From assembly GCA_001411745.2 (NCBI GenBank), contig LIQB01000001.1, positions 372,001-436,000 of the forward strand: a stretch of DNA of 64,000 bases, in the 5' to 3' direction. Made by a program: the position numbers and the translations under genes. Source of the DNA: Psychrobacter glacincola. Its GTDB lineage: Bacteria > Pseudomonadota > Gammaproteobacteria > Pseudomonadales > Moraxellaceae. A model generated the notes under the pieces. The model was given only the letters and a program-made list of their open reading frames with translations. It was not told the origin of the DNA and did no database searches. Shown one piece after another: positions 1-8,944 of the stretch (its first letter is position 1; each line of letters begins with the position of its first letter).

Positions 1-270
1 GTCCTTTAATGAATGTACCGCGATGTCCGCTTGTTTATCATATAGTGCTTGCTCAAGCTCTTTAACGAACAAACCTTTACCACCAATTTTAGCCAAAGGT
101 GTGTCCAAAATCTTGTCACCCTTAGTGACAATTTTTAGCAAGTTAATCGTTAATTCAGGATACAAATCTAGTAGACGAGCACGGATATGCTCAGCTTGCC
201 ATAATGCTAAAGGGCTCTGACGCGTGGCGATATTCAAGGTAGTCAAAGCAGTTTGCTGCGGATTGCTCAT
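1..270 (-). CDS. hemC: Porphobilinogen deaminase (hydroxymethylbilane synthase), N-terminal part
   Basis: This enzyme joins four porphobilinogen units into hydroxymethylbilane in the heme pathway, in the cytosol. Only the first 90 codons are inside the window; the gene runs off the left edge. The family start motif [20 protein letters not shown] is at residues 14-33, followed by [19 protein letters not shown] and AVHSLKD at residues 84-90, whose last Asp matches the catalytic Asp of the family (Asp84 in E. coli). The ATG at 270-268 puts the conserved core at the usual distance from the start. The neighbours (AlgR-like regulator, AlgZ-like sensor, argH) match the order known from pseudomonads and Acinetobacter. 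The identity is secure; nothing can be said about the C-terminus. Confidence 0.97.
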   Translation of the reverse strand, partial: MSNPQQTALTTLNIATRQSPLALWQAEHIRARLLDLYPELTINLLKIVTKGDKILDTPLAKIGGKGLFVKELEQALYDKQADIAVHSLKD

Positions 271-318
271 AAAGGGCCTCAATAAATTCGATACTGTTTA
301 CGTCAGTACTATGCAGGT

Positions 319-336
319 CAGTATTAAGCAATACTG
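319..336. promoter_or_regulatory. Inverted repeat upstream of hemC, possible operator
   Basis: A perfect 7-bp inverted repeat, CAGTATT-AAGC-AATACTG, lies 49 bases upstream of the hemC start codon, and the segment GTCAGTA occurs again at 302-308. The position between the algR terminator and hemC is where the hemC promoter should be. That it is a protein-binding site is inference only. Confidence 0.3.
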
Positions 337-390
337 CAAATTTTCCACAAAAAATGGGCGATATAAACCATATATAGTCAATGCTGACGC

Positions 391-424
391 AAAAAAATAC
401 CCCTATTTAAACATAAATAAGGGT
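391..424 (-). terminator. Rho-independent terminator of the algR-like gene
   Basis: Read on the minus strand, a hairpin (ACCC, one mismatch, TATTTA, four-base loop, complementary arm) is followed by seven T. It lies about 65 bases past the stop codon of the response regulator and insulates hemC from it. Confidence 0.75.
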
Positions 425-487
425 TTGATGATATGGGATGATTATTTCACGGTTATTTTGCTGTTATTTCACAATGCAAACCGCAGC

Positions 488-1225
488 TTACATGCTTTGA
501 ATCTTGTCACGTAATGCAGGTAAGTGACGGCGGCTAACCGCGAGTGTCTCATCAATGCCTTTAAAGCGTATTTGATATTGTCCTGCATCCAACGTTTCTA
601 AAAAGTCCAAAAAACTAAGGTTGATGATGGCATTACGGTGCACCCGAAACAGCCGATCCTCAAATTCTTGCTCAAGCTCTTTTAGCGTCTCATCAATCAG
701 GACAATGCCATCTTTGTGACGGACTTTGACGTACTTTTGATCAGCGGTAAAATAATAGATATCTTTGAGCTTGATGAGCTCAACGCCTCGGTGAGTACGA
801 GCAGCGATATGCTCACGTACTGGACGCGCTGTTGGGTCTTCGAGTTTACGAATCTCATTTAACTGCGCCGCGTTCAAATTTTTCGCTTTATCTAGTGCTT
901 CTAGTAGTTCATCTTTATTGGCAGGCTTTAATAAATAACCAATCGCATTGGCTTTTAGCGCGGCAATGGCATAATGATCATAAGCGGTGACAAATATAAT
1001 GGCTGGCGGATGCTCAAGTTTGGCAAGCTCTTGAGCACAGCGCACCCCATCCATCTCAGGCATACGAATATCTAATAATATGATGTCTGGCTGCTGAGTT
1101 TTGACAGCGATAATGGCTTCTGCACCCGTGGTTGCTTGAGCAACGACTTGATGACCTGACTCCTGTACAATTCTAACCAAACGCTCACGTGCTAGTGGCT
1201 CATCATCACAAACTACGATACGCAT
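488..1225 (-). CDS. algR: AlgR-like LytTR response regulator
   Basis: A two-component response regulator of 245 residues. Residues 1-115 form a receiver domain with the acidic pair D7-D8, phosphoacceptor D52 in ILLDIRMPEMDG, T80 and K100. Residues about 140-242 form a LytTR DNA-binding domain (ELIKLKDIYYFTADQKYVKV, then FRVHRNAIINL). The length, domain order and position between hemC and an AlgZ-like sensor match AlgR of Pseudomonas, which controls type IV pili and other traits there. The pilB-pilC-pilD genes in this window are plausible but unproven targets. All receiver key residues are intact, in contrast to the partner sensor. Its own terminator follows the gene. Confidence 0.9.
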   Translation of the reverse strand: MRIVVCDDEPLARERLVRIVQESGHQVVAQATTGAEAIIAVKTQQPDIILLDIRMPEMDGVRCAQELAKLEHPPAIIFVTAYDHYAIAALKANAIGYLLKPANKDELLEALDKAKNLNAAQLNEIRKLEDPTARPVREHIAARTHRGVELIKLKDIYYFTADQKYVKVRHKDGIVLIDETLKELEQEFEDRLFRVHRNAIINLSFLDFLETLDAGQYQIRFKGIDETLAVSRRHLPALRDKIQSM

Positions 1226-1528
1226 GCAAACTCCAATCCCAGGATAAACTTAGTATTTTTTTTAATGGCCTTACCAACATATTAGCACTCATTACCAATC
1301 ACTTAGCATAAAAACCTTTAATTATTTCATAAAACAATAACTGGCTATATTGACGTTGAGAGCCTTGTGCATTGAGTTTTATTGCGATGCATTTATCGAT
1401 AATAATTTTTATGGGGAATCATGGCTAAATATAAAGTAAAACAACCCAATAGCTATAAAGATGGTGCAATAAGTATGCCATACCTATTTTTTGAGAAATA
1501 AAATACAAAATTAAGCCCAAAAAAACGG
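1226..1528. other. Intergenic region between regulator and sensor genes
   Basis: About 300 bases separate the sensor from the regulator, more than expected for a tight two-gene operon. The only coding candidate is a 26-codon plus-strand reading frame at 1421-1501 with a possible GGGGA ribosome site; its product would be basic (MAKYKVKQPNSYKDGA...). I cannot tell whether it is translated. No clear terminator is seen. Confidence 0.4.
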
Positions 1529-2680
1529 TCATAAACTAACATCTTGCAGCGGATAATCGATGACGGTAATAATTCGACTACTGGTAACGCTACTTTTAAT
1601 ATCCGCACTTTGACCGAAATAAGCCCGTAAACGTTCCGCTTGAATATAAAAGTTCATGTGCTGACGTAAATCATGGTTAATAATCATGGTTTTTTTCGGC
1701 AGCGCGACACCAATCGTAATCACAACCCGATGCTGCTGCCAAGTGACTCTAATATTGATATAAATGGTTTCAGTGGTCATCTCCACCACATTCAGCAGCA
1801 TTTTTTCTAGCACGCTCTGTAAGGTCAAGGCGGTAATCACCATGTCATACATGACATCTTCGTCAGGCAATTGCCAACTCACTTCAAGCTTATCCGCTAA
1901 GCGGCTAGACTCAATCGCTAGATAGTGCTCACAAAGAGCAATTTCTTCTTCAAAGCTAATCTCTCGTGCCCCATTGAAACTGGCACGGAATAAGGCAGAA
2001 ACGTGCTGTAATAAAGCGGAAGCTCTTGCTGGATTGGACTCTATCAGTGACACAAGGGTATTAATGGTATTAAAGAAAAAATGCGGAGCGATTCGCGCTT
2101 TGATCACATCGTTTTGTGCACTCAATTTCTGCTCAAACGATTGTTTGAGCGCATTCGTCTCACGATAACGGCGTAAAAAATACAGTAAGAATACCAAGGT
2201 AAAGCCACCACCAATCACCGCATCAAACAATATATTTAGAATAAAAGTTTGACGGTCATATTCAAACCAACCAACATTAATCATTACCAGCATGACTAAA
2301 ATCATGGATATGGTAGATGCCACCATGAGTAAGGCAAGCACATACATGCTGGCTTTAGGTATGCTCATACCCTTAAAAATGGGACGCAAATAATCAATGA
2401 GGTATAAGGAAGGAATAATACTCAAGGTGTTTTGCAGGACTCTGCTAAACAGCTGAATCAAAAAATCTGACCACGTGGCAATATCATAGCGATTTATTAC
2501 CGTGACGAATAGTGACCAAAAAAAGATATAAATGAACCACTGCCAAGGCTTCATGACTTCCATGAGCTTGGGAATAAAAAACTCTAAGCGCTCCGCTAGT
2601 AAGGCAACCTCATCCTTTGCTATACTTGAGCTCTTATTCTGCTGACTTGTCTTGTACCGATATGAACGCCAATTCTTCAA
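1529..2680 (-). CDS. algZ: AlgZ/FimS-like sensor histidine kinase with degenerate ATPase domain
   Basis: A membrane sensor of 383 residues from the TTG at 2680. Hydrophobic segments lie at about 47-63, 85-98, 111-137 and 149-169. The LytS-type phosphoacceptor motif [15 protein letters not shown] follows, with H200. The ATP-binding domain is unusual: where the family has a QPLVENA N box this protein has LQSVLEKML (residues 287-295), and the DNGxG and GxGLxN boxes are not recognisable (GVALP at 324-328, HMNFYI at 341-346). It may signal without normal kinase activity or depend on another kinase. I keep the upstream TTG start because the EFFIP segment before the first helix appears to belong to the family; a start at the ATG at 2563 is possible. 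It is divergent from argH, and their 5' ends overlap. Confidence 0.8.
   Translation of the reverse strand: MKNWRSYRYKTSQQNKSSSIAKDEVALLAERLEFFIPKLMEVMKPWQWFIYIFFWSLFVTVINRYDIATWSDFLIQLFSRVLQNTLSIIPSLYLIDYLRPIFKGMSIPKASMYVLALLMVASTISMILVMLVMINVGWFEYDRQTFILNILFDAVIGGGFTLVFLLYFLRRYRETNALKQSFEQKLSAQNDVIKARIAPHFFFNTINTLVSLIESNPARASALLQHVSALFRASFNGAREISFEEEIALCEHYLAIESSRLADKLEVSWQLPDEDVMYDMVITALTLQSVLEKMLLNVVEMTTETIYINIRVTWQQHRVVITIGVALPKKTMIINHDLRQHMNFYIQAERLRAYFGQSADIKSSVTSSRIITVIDYPLQDVSL
2617..2625 (+). promoter_or_regulatory. Possible extended -10 promoter element for argH
   Basis: The sequence TTGCTATACT contains TGnTATACT, an extended -10 pattern, about 37 bases before the argH ATG at 2662. 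No good -35 hexamer is visible. It lies inside the start region of the divergent sensor gene. Confidence 0.3.
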
Positions 2681-4179
2681 AACCTAGTAGTCCCGAATCA
2701 AATGTAAACCCATCTGTCTCTGATTCTAGCACAGATGCTCCGATAACAAATAACGCTGCACAAAACAACCCTGTAAGCAGTTCTTCAAACAGCCAAGGCC
2801 AGCAGATGTGGGGCGGACGCTTCAGTGAAGCGACGGACAGCTTTGTCGCTGCCTTCACCGCCTCTGTTGGCTTTGACCAACGCTTTGCTCGTCACGATAT
2901 TCAAGGCTCAATCGCCCACGCGACCATGCTTAAAGAATGTGACATTTTGACCGCTGACGAAGTAGCCACCATTATTGATGGTCTGCATCAGGTACTGCGC
3001 GAGATTGAGGCTGGCGAGTTTAACTGGTCAATCGCGCTAGAAGACGTGCACATGAATGTTGAGTCGCGCTTGACTGACATCATCGGCGCTGTTGGTAAAA
3101 AGCTGCATACGGGTCGTAGCCGTAACGATCAGGTTGCCACCGATATTCGTCTTTGGCTACGCGAAGAGACTGATAATATCATTGCCTTATTAGTACGCTT
3201 GCAAAGTGGTTTGCTTGATTTGGCTGAGCAGCATACTGACACTATTATGCCCGGCTTTACGCATTTACAAACGGCGCAGCCAGTGAGCTTTGGTCATCAC
3301 GTCATGGCGTGGTTTGAGATGTTATATCGCGATACCGAACGTCTGGTCGATGCGCGCCGCCGTATCAATCAGATGCCACTTGGTAGTGCTGCCCTTGCTG
3401 GCACGACATTCCCAATCGATCGTACCATTACTGCTGAGCTGTTAGGTTTCGAAGGTATTTGCCAAAACTCGCTCGATGCCGTCTCAGATCGTGATTTTGC
3501 TATTGAATTCACCTCAGCCGCTTCTATCTTGATGATGCATATGTCACGTATGAGCGAAGAGATTATCCTATGGATGTCAGCGCAGTTTAACTTTGTGCAA
3601 ATCCCTGATCGCTTCTGTACTGGCTCATCGATCATGCCGCAAAAGAAAAATCCTGATGTGCCAGAGTTGGTTCGCGGTAAAGCAGCACGTGTCTTTGGGC
3701 AATTAATGACGCTATTAAGTCTAATGAAGAGTCAGCCACTGGCTTATAACAAAGACAACCAAGAAGACAAAGAGCCACTGTTTGATTGCGTCGATACGCT
3801 TACTGGTTGTTTATTGGCTTTTGCTGATATGCTACCGAATATCACCCCAAATAAAGAAAACATGCGCGCCGCTACGATGAAAGGCTATGCGACTGCGACT
3901 GATCTTGCAGATTATCTGGTACGCCAAGGTGTTGCATTCCGTGATGCGCATGAAGTGGTCGGTAATGCCGTTGCTTTGGGTATTACCGAGGGCGTTGATT
4001 TGAGTGATTTATCATTGGCGCAGCTACAGCAATTTAGCGATGCTATCGGCGATGATGTATTTGAATATCTAACGCTAGAAGGCTCATTGGCAGCTCGTGA
4101 CCACTTAGGTGGTACAGCACCAAATCAAGTTAAGCAAGCCGTTTCTCGCGGTCGCAGCCGTTTAGAGGTATTTGCGTAA
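2662..4179 (+). CDS. argH: Argininosuccinate lyase
   Basis: Cleaves argininosuccinate to arginine and fumarate, the last step of arginine synthesis, as a cytosolic homotetramer. The conserved core begins with MWGGRF at residue 49. Visible motifs are [23 protein letters not shown] and the superfamily signature [12 protein letters not shown] with its catalytic Ser loop. From the ATG at 2662 the protein has 505 residues, about 48 more than E. coli ArgH; the excess is a Ser/Asn/Pro-rich low-complexity leader. A start at 2806 would remove it. The 2662 start is preferred because a possible -10 element precedes it, but no strong ribosome site is seen. A terminator follows at 4212. Confidence 0.95.
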   Translation: MNANSSKPSSPESNVNPSVSDSSTDAPITNNAAQNNPVSSSSNSQGQQMWGGRFSEATDSFVAAFTASVGFDQRFARHDIQGSIAHATMLKECDILTADEVATIIDGLHQVLREIEAGEFNWSIALEDVHMNVESRLTDIIGAVGKKLHTGRSRNDQVATDIRLWLREETDNIIALLVRLQSGLLDLAEQHTDTIMPGFTHLQTAQPVSFGHHVMAWFEMLYRDTERLVDARRRINQMPLGSAALAGTTFPIDRTITAELLGFEGICQNSLDAVSDRDFAIEFTSAASILMMHMSRMSEEIILWMSAQFNFVQIPDRFCTGSSIMPQKKNPDVPELVRGKAARVFGQLMTLLSLMKSQPLAYNKDNQEDKEPLFDCVDTLTGCLLAFADMLPNITPNKENMRAATMKGYATATDLADYLVRQGVAFRDAHEVVGNAVALGITEGVDLSDLSLAQLQQFSDAIGDDVFEYLTLEGSLAARDHLGGTAPNQVKQAVSRGRSRLEVFA

Positions 4180-4211
4180 AATCGCATTGTTGACCTGACA
4201 GCTTCTACCAT

Positions 4212-4243
4212 AAAAAACACCCGCCCCTGCTGCGGGTGTTTTT
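4212..4243 (+). terminator. Rho-independent terminator of argH
   Basis: A perfect GC-rich stem AACACCCGC/GCGGGTGTT with a CCCTGCT-like loop ends in a T run, 33 bases after the argH stop. Confidence 0.9.
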
Positions 4244-4312
4244 GATACCATGATGAGGTAAAGTAAATTCAGCTAATAATATTTAAGTCGCTTATGCTGA
4301 ATAAGTGCTAAC

Positions 4313-4421
4313 TAATACCATTCACAGAAATTAGAGTAGCAAGGAAAACGAGTGAAAGTACTACGCCTTGTAGGCTAAGCGAGTTTGACACAGCTAATCT
4401 TACTTTTTGGGTTTGGTATAA
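4313..4421. repeat. Possible small non-coding element with short terminal inverted repeats
   Basis: A 109-bp segment begins TAATACCA and ends TGGTATAA, an 8-bp inverted pair with one mismatch, and has a small internal hairpin (CTAC-GCCTT-GTAG). No open frame fits. It fills the gap between the argH terminator and yggX. It has no second copy in the window, so calling it a mobile repeat is inference. Confidence 0.3.
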
Positions 4422-4485
4422 CTATTCTCATGAGTGATTCAATAATATATTTTTATAATAACTAAACCCTAATAAGGAGTGCCTC

Positions 4486-4776
4486 ATGACTGAGACTTTT
4501 AATCCTCAAGCCAATACGGTATTTTGCCGTAAATATCAGCAAGAATTGCCAAAAATGCCGCACCCGCCTTTTCCTAATAAAAAAGGTCAGGAGCTACAAG
4601 AAACGGTATCTGACAAAGCGTGGAAAGAATGGCTTGAACAGCAAACGATGCTGATTAACGAAAACCATCTAAGTATGTTAGATCCTGCTGCCAAAAAATT
4701 CCTCACCGAACAACGGGATAAATTTTTAGATAATGAAGATTATGAGCGTGCACAAGGTTGGACGCCAGAGAGCTAG
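4486..4776 (+). CDS. yggX: YggX-like Fe(II) trafficking / oxidative damage protection protein
   Basis: A small cytosolic protein of 96 residues, known in enteric bacteria to protect iron-sulfur clusters from oxidative damage. Features typical of the family are [11 protein letters not shown] near the N-terminus with the conserved Cys, [19 protein letters not shown] in the middle and GWTPE at the end. A good ribosome site AAGGAG stands just before the ATG. It stands alone, convergent with phoU, and shares a bidirectional terminator with it. In E. coli the gene neighbours mutY, which is not present here. Confidence 0.93.
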   Translation: MTETFNPQANTVFCRKYQQELPKMPHPPFPNKKGQELQETVSDKAWKEWLEQQTMLINENHLSMLDPAAKKFLTEQRDKFLDNEDYERAQGWTPES

Positions 4777-4804
4777 TTGTTGTTTTTTATTATTGCCATA
4801 AAAT

Positions 4805-4839
4805 AAAAAACGCGCTATTTAATATAGCGCGTTTTTTTT
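4805..4839. terminator. Bidirectional terminator between yggX and phoU
   Basis: CGCGCTAT and ATAGCGCG pair around a five-base loop, with six A before and eight T after, so it can stop transcription in both directions between the convergent genes. Confidence 0.9.
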
Positions 4840-4869
4840 GGATGTAAAATTAACGATGAACTGTTTTTT

Positions 4870-5676
4870 TCAGCCCTCATCACCGTTTGAGTCTACAAAA
4901 TCCGTGGCTGACTTGACGGCAGGTTTAGTGGCAGACAGGGTGCTGACTTGGCGCGCCGCCATACGGTCATTGGCTTCTTGCACCGCTTTTTCGACCAGCG
5001 CATAGTCGGAATGACGCACATCTTGCCCACTAATATAGTTAATCACCAGTTCTGCAATATTTTGTGCATGATCGCCCACCCGCTCAAGCGCGCGCAATAC
5101 CCACATAATATTGATGACTTTTGAAACGTGCCGTGAATCTTCCATAATATAGGTCATCAAAGCACGGATGGCTGACTGATACTCATCATTGACCATACTA
5201 TCGTTACGCATGACCTCAAACGCTTGCTCAGCATTCGATTGGCTAAATGCCTCTAGCGCATTGTGCAGCATCAAACGAACCTGATTGCTGAGGTGTTGCA
5301 CCTCCGCATAACCGTATGACAGTTTACCTTGTGCCGCAATTTTTTTGGCCATCTGAGCAATTTTGACGGCTTCATCACCGATGCGTTCTAAATCAACCAC
5401 GCCTTTACTGATGGACATGACCAAGCGTAAATCGCTGGCGGCAGGCTGACGTTTGGCGACCAATAGCAAGATATGCTCATCCAACTCGACTTCCATTCGA
5501 TTGATATCAAAGTCCATATCAATCACTTCTTGCGCCAGTGTCTCATTTTTATCGATAAGCGCATGGATCGCTTTCGCCACTTGGTTGGCCGCGCTATCGC
5601 CCATGTATAGAAATAGACGGATAGCTTCATCAAGATCTTGGTCAAAACTTTTGGAGATATGCTTATCGCTTTGCAT
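4870..5676 (-). CDS. phoU: Phosphate signalling protein PhoU
   Basis: A regulator that links the Pst transporter to the PhoR/PhoB system and keeps the Pho regulon off when phosphate is plentiful. The 268-residue protein carries the two helical PhoU repeats. The signature segments RQPAASDLRLVMSISKGVVD...ERIGDEAVKIA and later WVLRALERVGDHAQNIAELV both hold the conserved acidic residues near the ERxGD motif. It is last in the pstS-pstC-pstA-pstB-phoU series, the order also found in E. coli. The C-terminal tail after about residue 235 is Ala/Ser/Thr-rich and not conserved. phoR and phoB are not in the window. Confidence 0.96.
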   Translation of the reverse strand: MQSDKHISKSFDQDLDEAIRLFLYMGDSAANQVAKAIHALIDKNETLAQEVIDMDFDINRMEVELDEHILLLVAKRQPAASDLRLVMSISKGVVDLERIGDEAVKIAQMAKKIAAQGKLSYGYAEVQHLSNQVRLMLHNALEAFSQSNAEQAFEVMRNDSMVNDEYQSAIRALMTYIMEDSRHVSKVINIMWVLRALERVGDHAQNIAELVINYISGQDVRHSDYALVEKAVQEANDRMAARQVSTLSATKPAVKSATDFVDSNGDEG

Positions 5677-5795
5677 AAGAGGTATTCCCTAAAATCCATA
5701 TTTTGGTAGCGCGGTGTGGCTTTTGAGTCGAACAGATTGGCTCACGATATCTTATTGAACGTATCGAGCACGTCGTACTTGCTCAGACCGCGATG

Positions 5796-6734
5796 TTAGC
5801 CATAACGACCCGTAATATAATCTTCTGTGGCGGTTTGGGCAGGCTTGGTAAATATCTGGTCGGTCTCGCCCATCTCAATCATATCGCCTAAGTACATATA
5901 AACGGTATAGTCAGACACGCGCGCGGCCTGTTGCATGTTATGCGTAACGATGGCAATGGTGTAATCCTGTTTTAAGTCTTCAATCAAATCTTCGATAGCA
6001 CCTGTCGAAATAGGATCTAACGCTGATGTCGGCTCATCGAGCAATAACACTTCAGGCTTGGTCGCGACGCTACGTGCGATACATAAGCGTTGCTGCTGTC
6101 CGCCTGATAAAGACAATCCAGAAGCCTTTAATTTGTCTTTCACTTCTGGCCATAATGCAGATTTTTTAAGTGCCCACTCTACCCGATTGTCCAGCTCAGC
6201 CTTGCTTAACTTCTCATAAAGGCGTACCCCAAAGGCGACATTGTCATAGATTGACATCGGGAATGGGGTTGGTTTCTGAAAGACCATACCGACTTGAGCG
6301 CGTAGCAAATTGACATCGACATCTTTGCCTAAGATATTGTTGCCATCAAGATTAATATTGCCTTCTGCCCGCATACCCGGATATAAGTCATACATCCGAT
6401 TAAAGGTACGTAATAGCGTCGACTTGCCGCAACCTGAAGGGCCAATGAAAGCAGTGACTTTTTTATCAGGAATATCGATATTGATATTTTTTAGCGCCTG
6501 AAAGTCACCATAATAAAAATTCAGATCCCGAATTTGCATTTTTGCTGCAGGCATGTTTTTGGGAATATCATGAAGCGTCTGTTTGGTTAGGCTGGCAATA
6601 TCTGGCTGCTCCATTTGTGCTGCCGTCGACATCGGTCTGTTTAATAAACTGTCTGTTGTTGGATTAAATTTATCTGCCGCATTGAATTTATCGACAGGCT
6701 TTTTTATACGGATTTTGCTCATGACATCATTCAT
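5796..6734 (-). CDS. pstB: Phosphate ABC transporter ATP-binding protein PstB
   Basis: The ATPase of the high-affinity phosphate importer, acting on the inner face of the cytoplasmic membrane with PstA and PstC. Walker [10 protein letters not shown], signature [14 protein letters not shown], Walker [14 protein letters not shown] and the H-loop VTHNMQQA are all present. From the ATG at 6734 it has 312 residues against about 257 in E. coli; the extra length is a polar N-terminal leader of about 55 residues before [20 protein letters not shown] at 6746 and an ATG at 6722 are other possible starts; GGA eight bases before 6734 favours that one. It lies 120 bases upstream of phoU. Confidence 0.96.
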   Translation of the reverse strand: MNDVMSKIRIKKPVDKFNAADKFNPTTDSLLNRPMSTAAQMEQPDIASLTKQTLHDIPKNMPAAKMQIRDLNFYYGDFQALKNINIDIPDKKVTAFIGPSGCGKSTLLRTFNRMYDLYPGMRAEGNINLDGNNILGKDVDVNLLRAQVGMVFQKPTPFPMSIYDNVAFGVRLYEKLSKAELDNRVEWALKKSALWPEVKDKLKASGLSLSGGQQQRLCIARSVATKPEVLLLDEPTSALDPISTGAIEDLIEDLKQDYTIAIVTHNMQQAARVSDYTVYMYLGDMIEMGETDQIFTKPAQTATEDYITGRYG

Positions 6735-6819
6735 AATATGTTCCAACCCAGCTCAATGAATATAAATGGAAGTAAAGGCTCGAGGTAATCTAGGACAAGC
6801 CTTAATTTACCATCAGCCT

Positions 6820-7725
6820 TTATTTAGCCTGACCTCTACTACCGATGAATCTCGCCAAAATATTTAATACCAAGACAGAGGTCGTGATCAGCAACGCCGC
6901 CGCCCACGCTAAGGTATGCCAGTTTTCATAAGGACTCATCGCAAACTGATAGATGGTATTGGGTAAGTTGGCAATAGGCTGACCCATATCAGTACTGAAA
7001 TACTGGTTGTTAAGCGCCGTAAATAGCAACGGTGCTGTCTCACCAGTGATTCGAGCAAATGCCAATAACACCCCAGTGGTCAGTCCTGCTCTAGCTGCCT
7101 TAATTGTTACTTGAGTCACCATTTTCCACTTGGGTGTGCCAAGTGCGTAAGCCGCTTCACGAATGCTATTAGGCACTAGATTGAGCATATTCTCAGTGGT
7201 ACGCACGACCACAGGAATAACGATTAATGCCAATGCTAACGCGCCTGCCCAACCAGAGAAACTTTGACCTTTTACCATCAATGCATAAATAAAGAGACCA
7301 ATCACAATCGAGGGTGCGGATAACAAAATATCATTTAAGAAACGCGTTACCTTGCCAAGCATACTGCCTTGAGCGAACTCGGATAAATAAATACCCGTCA
7401 TGAGGCCAATAGGTGCACCGATAAACAATCCTGAAAACGCGAGCATTACTGAACCGACAATGGCGTTACGCAGCCCGCCTGCACTCATCGGTGGCGGTGT
7501 ATCAGCAGTAAAAATAGGCAGCTGTACAATACCTTGAAAGCCTTCAACAAAGAGCGTCAACAAAATCCAAAACAACCAAAACAGTCCAAAAACCATCGCC
7601 GACATGGCAAAGCCTAGACCTAACTTGTTGGTCAAACGGCGCTTGTTATAAAGGCTTTGATTGTAGCGGCTAGCGCTGTTTGGCTGAGTCGGTAGTGGTG
7701 CATTGATCGCATTGTTAGCAGCCAT
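6820..7725 (-). CDS. pstA: Phosphate ABC transporter permease PstA
   Basis: One of two permease subunits of the phosphate importer. The 301-residue protein has about 45 polar residues, then six predicted membrane helices (first near residues 38-63). The binding-protein-dependent transport motif, in the form EAAYALGTPKWKMVTQVTIK, sits near residues 195-214 and contacts PstB. GLMTGIYLSEFA and RITGETAPLLFTA are typical of PstA. A GGGAAA ribosome site precedes the ATG. It is between pstC and pstB and clearly part of the same unit. Confidence 0.95.
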   Translation of the reverse strand: MAANNAINAPLPTQPNSASRYNQSLYNKRRLTNKLGLGFAMSAMVFGLFWLFWILLTLFVEGFQGIVQLPIFTADTPPPMSAGGLRNAIVGSVMLAFSGLFIGAPIGLMTGIYLSEFAQGSMLGKVTRFLNDILLSAPSIVIGLFIYALMVKGQSFSGWAGALALALIVIPVVVRTTENMLNLVPNSIREAAYALGTPKWKMVTQVTIKAARAGLTTGVLLAFARITGETAPLLFTALNNQYFSTDMGQPIANLPNTIYQFAMSPYENWHTLAWAAALLITTSVLVLNILARFIGSRGQAK

Positions 7726-7816
7726 ACTATTTATTTCCCATATCTTTTATCAATATCCATCAATGTTTATTGATGTCCAATCAATCCGTAAAAGACCTAT
7801 CGAGATTGTCAAACGC

Positions 7817-8770
7817 CTACCGATTGCCTGCCTTGTGATCCATGCGCATGAGCATGAGTTTTGCTAGAGATAGCACAATGAAGGTGATGACAAATAAGAT
7901 TAAGCCTAAATGTAATAAAGACGCCAAATGTAGCTCACTCGACGCTTCGGCAAACTCGTTTGCTAAAGCTGAGGTAATCGTGACACCAGAGGTAAATAAA
8001 CTCGGACTGATGTTAAAGGCATTACCAATCAAGAAAGTCACTGCCATCGTCTCACCCAATGCCCGCCCCAGTCCTAAGATCACGCCGCCCACGACACCGG
8101 CTTTGGTATACGGCAGGATAATCTTGAACATGACTTCCCAAGTCGTCGCACCCATGCCATAGGCCGACTCTTTGAGCAGGTCTGGCACGACCGAAAAAAC
8201 ATCTCGCATGGTGGCGGCGATAAATGGAATAATCATAATGGCGAGTACAAGGGATGCCGTAAACATACCCAGTCCCATTGGTGCACCCGTAAATAGCTTA
8301 CCGATGATAGGCAATGGCCCTATATGCTCGATAAACCATGGCTGAATGTGATCACCGAAGAAAGGCGCAAAGACAAACAAACCCCACATACCGTAAATGA
8401 TAGAAGGGATACCCGCTAATAACTCAATGGCAATACCAAGTGGTTTTTTGAGGAATGTTGGGCACATCTCGGTCAAAAATATGGCAATGCCAAAACTGAT
8501 TGGTACTGCAATGAGAATAGCTATAAATGACGTTACTAGCGTGCCATAAATAGGGGCTAGTGCCCCGTACTCATTGGCAACCGTATCCCAATTATTACTG
8601 GTATAAAATCCAAGACCAAATGTTTGAATGCTCGGCCACGCTCCAATGATCAAGGAGACTAAAATGCCGCCCAACGATAAGAGTACTAATATGGCAAAAG
8701 CCTTGGTGGCATTCACAAACAATAAGTCATAGCGCTTTTGTTTAGCCAGTTGGGACCTTAAATCATTCAT
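7817..8770 (-). CDS. pstC: Phosphate ABC transporter permease PstC
   Basis: The second permease subunit of the phosphate importer. The ATG at 8770 gives 317 residues beginning [14 protein letters not shown] longer frame opens with GTG at 8833 but has no ribosome site and adds residues not typical of the family. Six hydrophobic helices are visible. The coupling motif [21 protein letters not shown] and the PstC-type segments [20 protein letters not shown] and [17 protein letters not shown] are clear. It follows pstS after about 170 bases that hold a possible attenuator. Confidence 0.95.
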   Translation of the reverse strand: MNDLRSQLAKQKRYDLLFVNATKAFAILVLLSLGGILVSLIIGAWPSIQTFGLGFYTSNNWDTVANEYGALAPIYGTLVTSFIAILIAVPISFGIAIFLTEMCPTFLKKPLGIAIELLAGIPSIIYGMWGLFVFAPFFGDHIQPWFIEHIGPLPIIGKLFTGAPMGLGMFTASLVLAIMIIPFIAATMRDVFSVVPDLLKESAYGMGATTWEVMFKIILPYTKAGVVGGVILGLGRALGETMAVTFLIGNAFNISPSLFTSGVTITSALANEFAEASSELHLASLLHLGLILFVITFIVLSLAKLMLMRMDHKAGNR

Positions 8771-8861
8771 AAGTGTCTCAGCATTAAATAGAATCAAGTC
8801 AAAATAGTAGAAGCATTCATTCGGTTTTATCACAACAAACTTGTCATCAAATTTGCTGTGA

Positions 8862-8904
8862 TAAAACCTCTCAAATCACTACCGGAGAATAGTTATTCGA
8901 GAGG
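8862..8904 (-). terminator. Possible attenuator between pstS and pstC
   Basis: On the minus strand CCTCTC pairs with GAGAGG around a 26-base segment that itself holds GAATAACTATTC, followed by TTTT. A second hairpin (CACAgCAAA/TTTGtTGTG, 8831-8860) follows. Such structures would keep pstS more abundant than the permease genes; that role is inference. Confidence 0.5.
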
Positions 8905-8944
8905 ATAATTATAAAATTATTGACTCATGATTAGCATGGATAGG

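Noticed and set aside
224..514. Plus-strand frame across hemC 5' end and algR 3' end
   Set aside because: It overlaps real genes on the other strand, crosses the algR terminator and has no family resemblance.
1421..1501. 26-codon plus-strand frame with GGGGA before it
   Set aside because: Too short to judge by eye; noted within the intergenic entry but not called as a gene.
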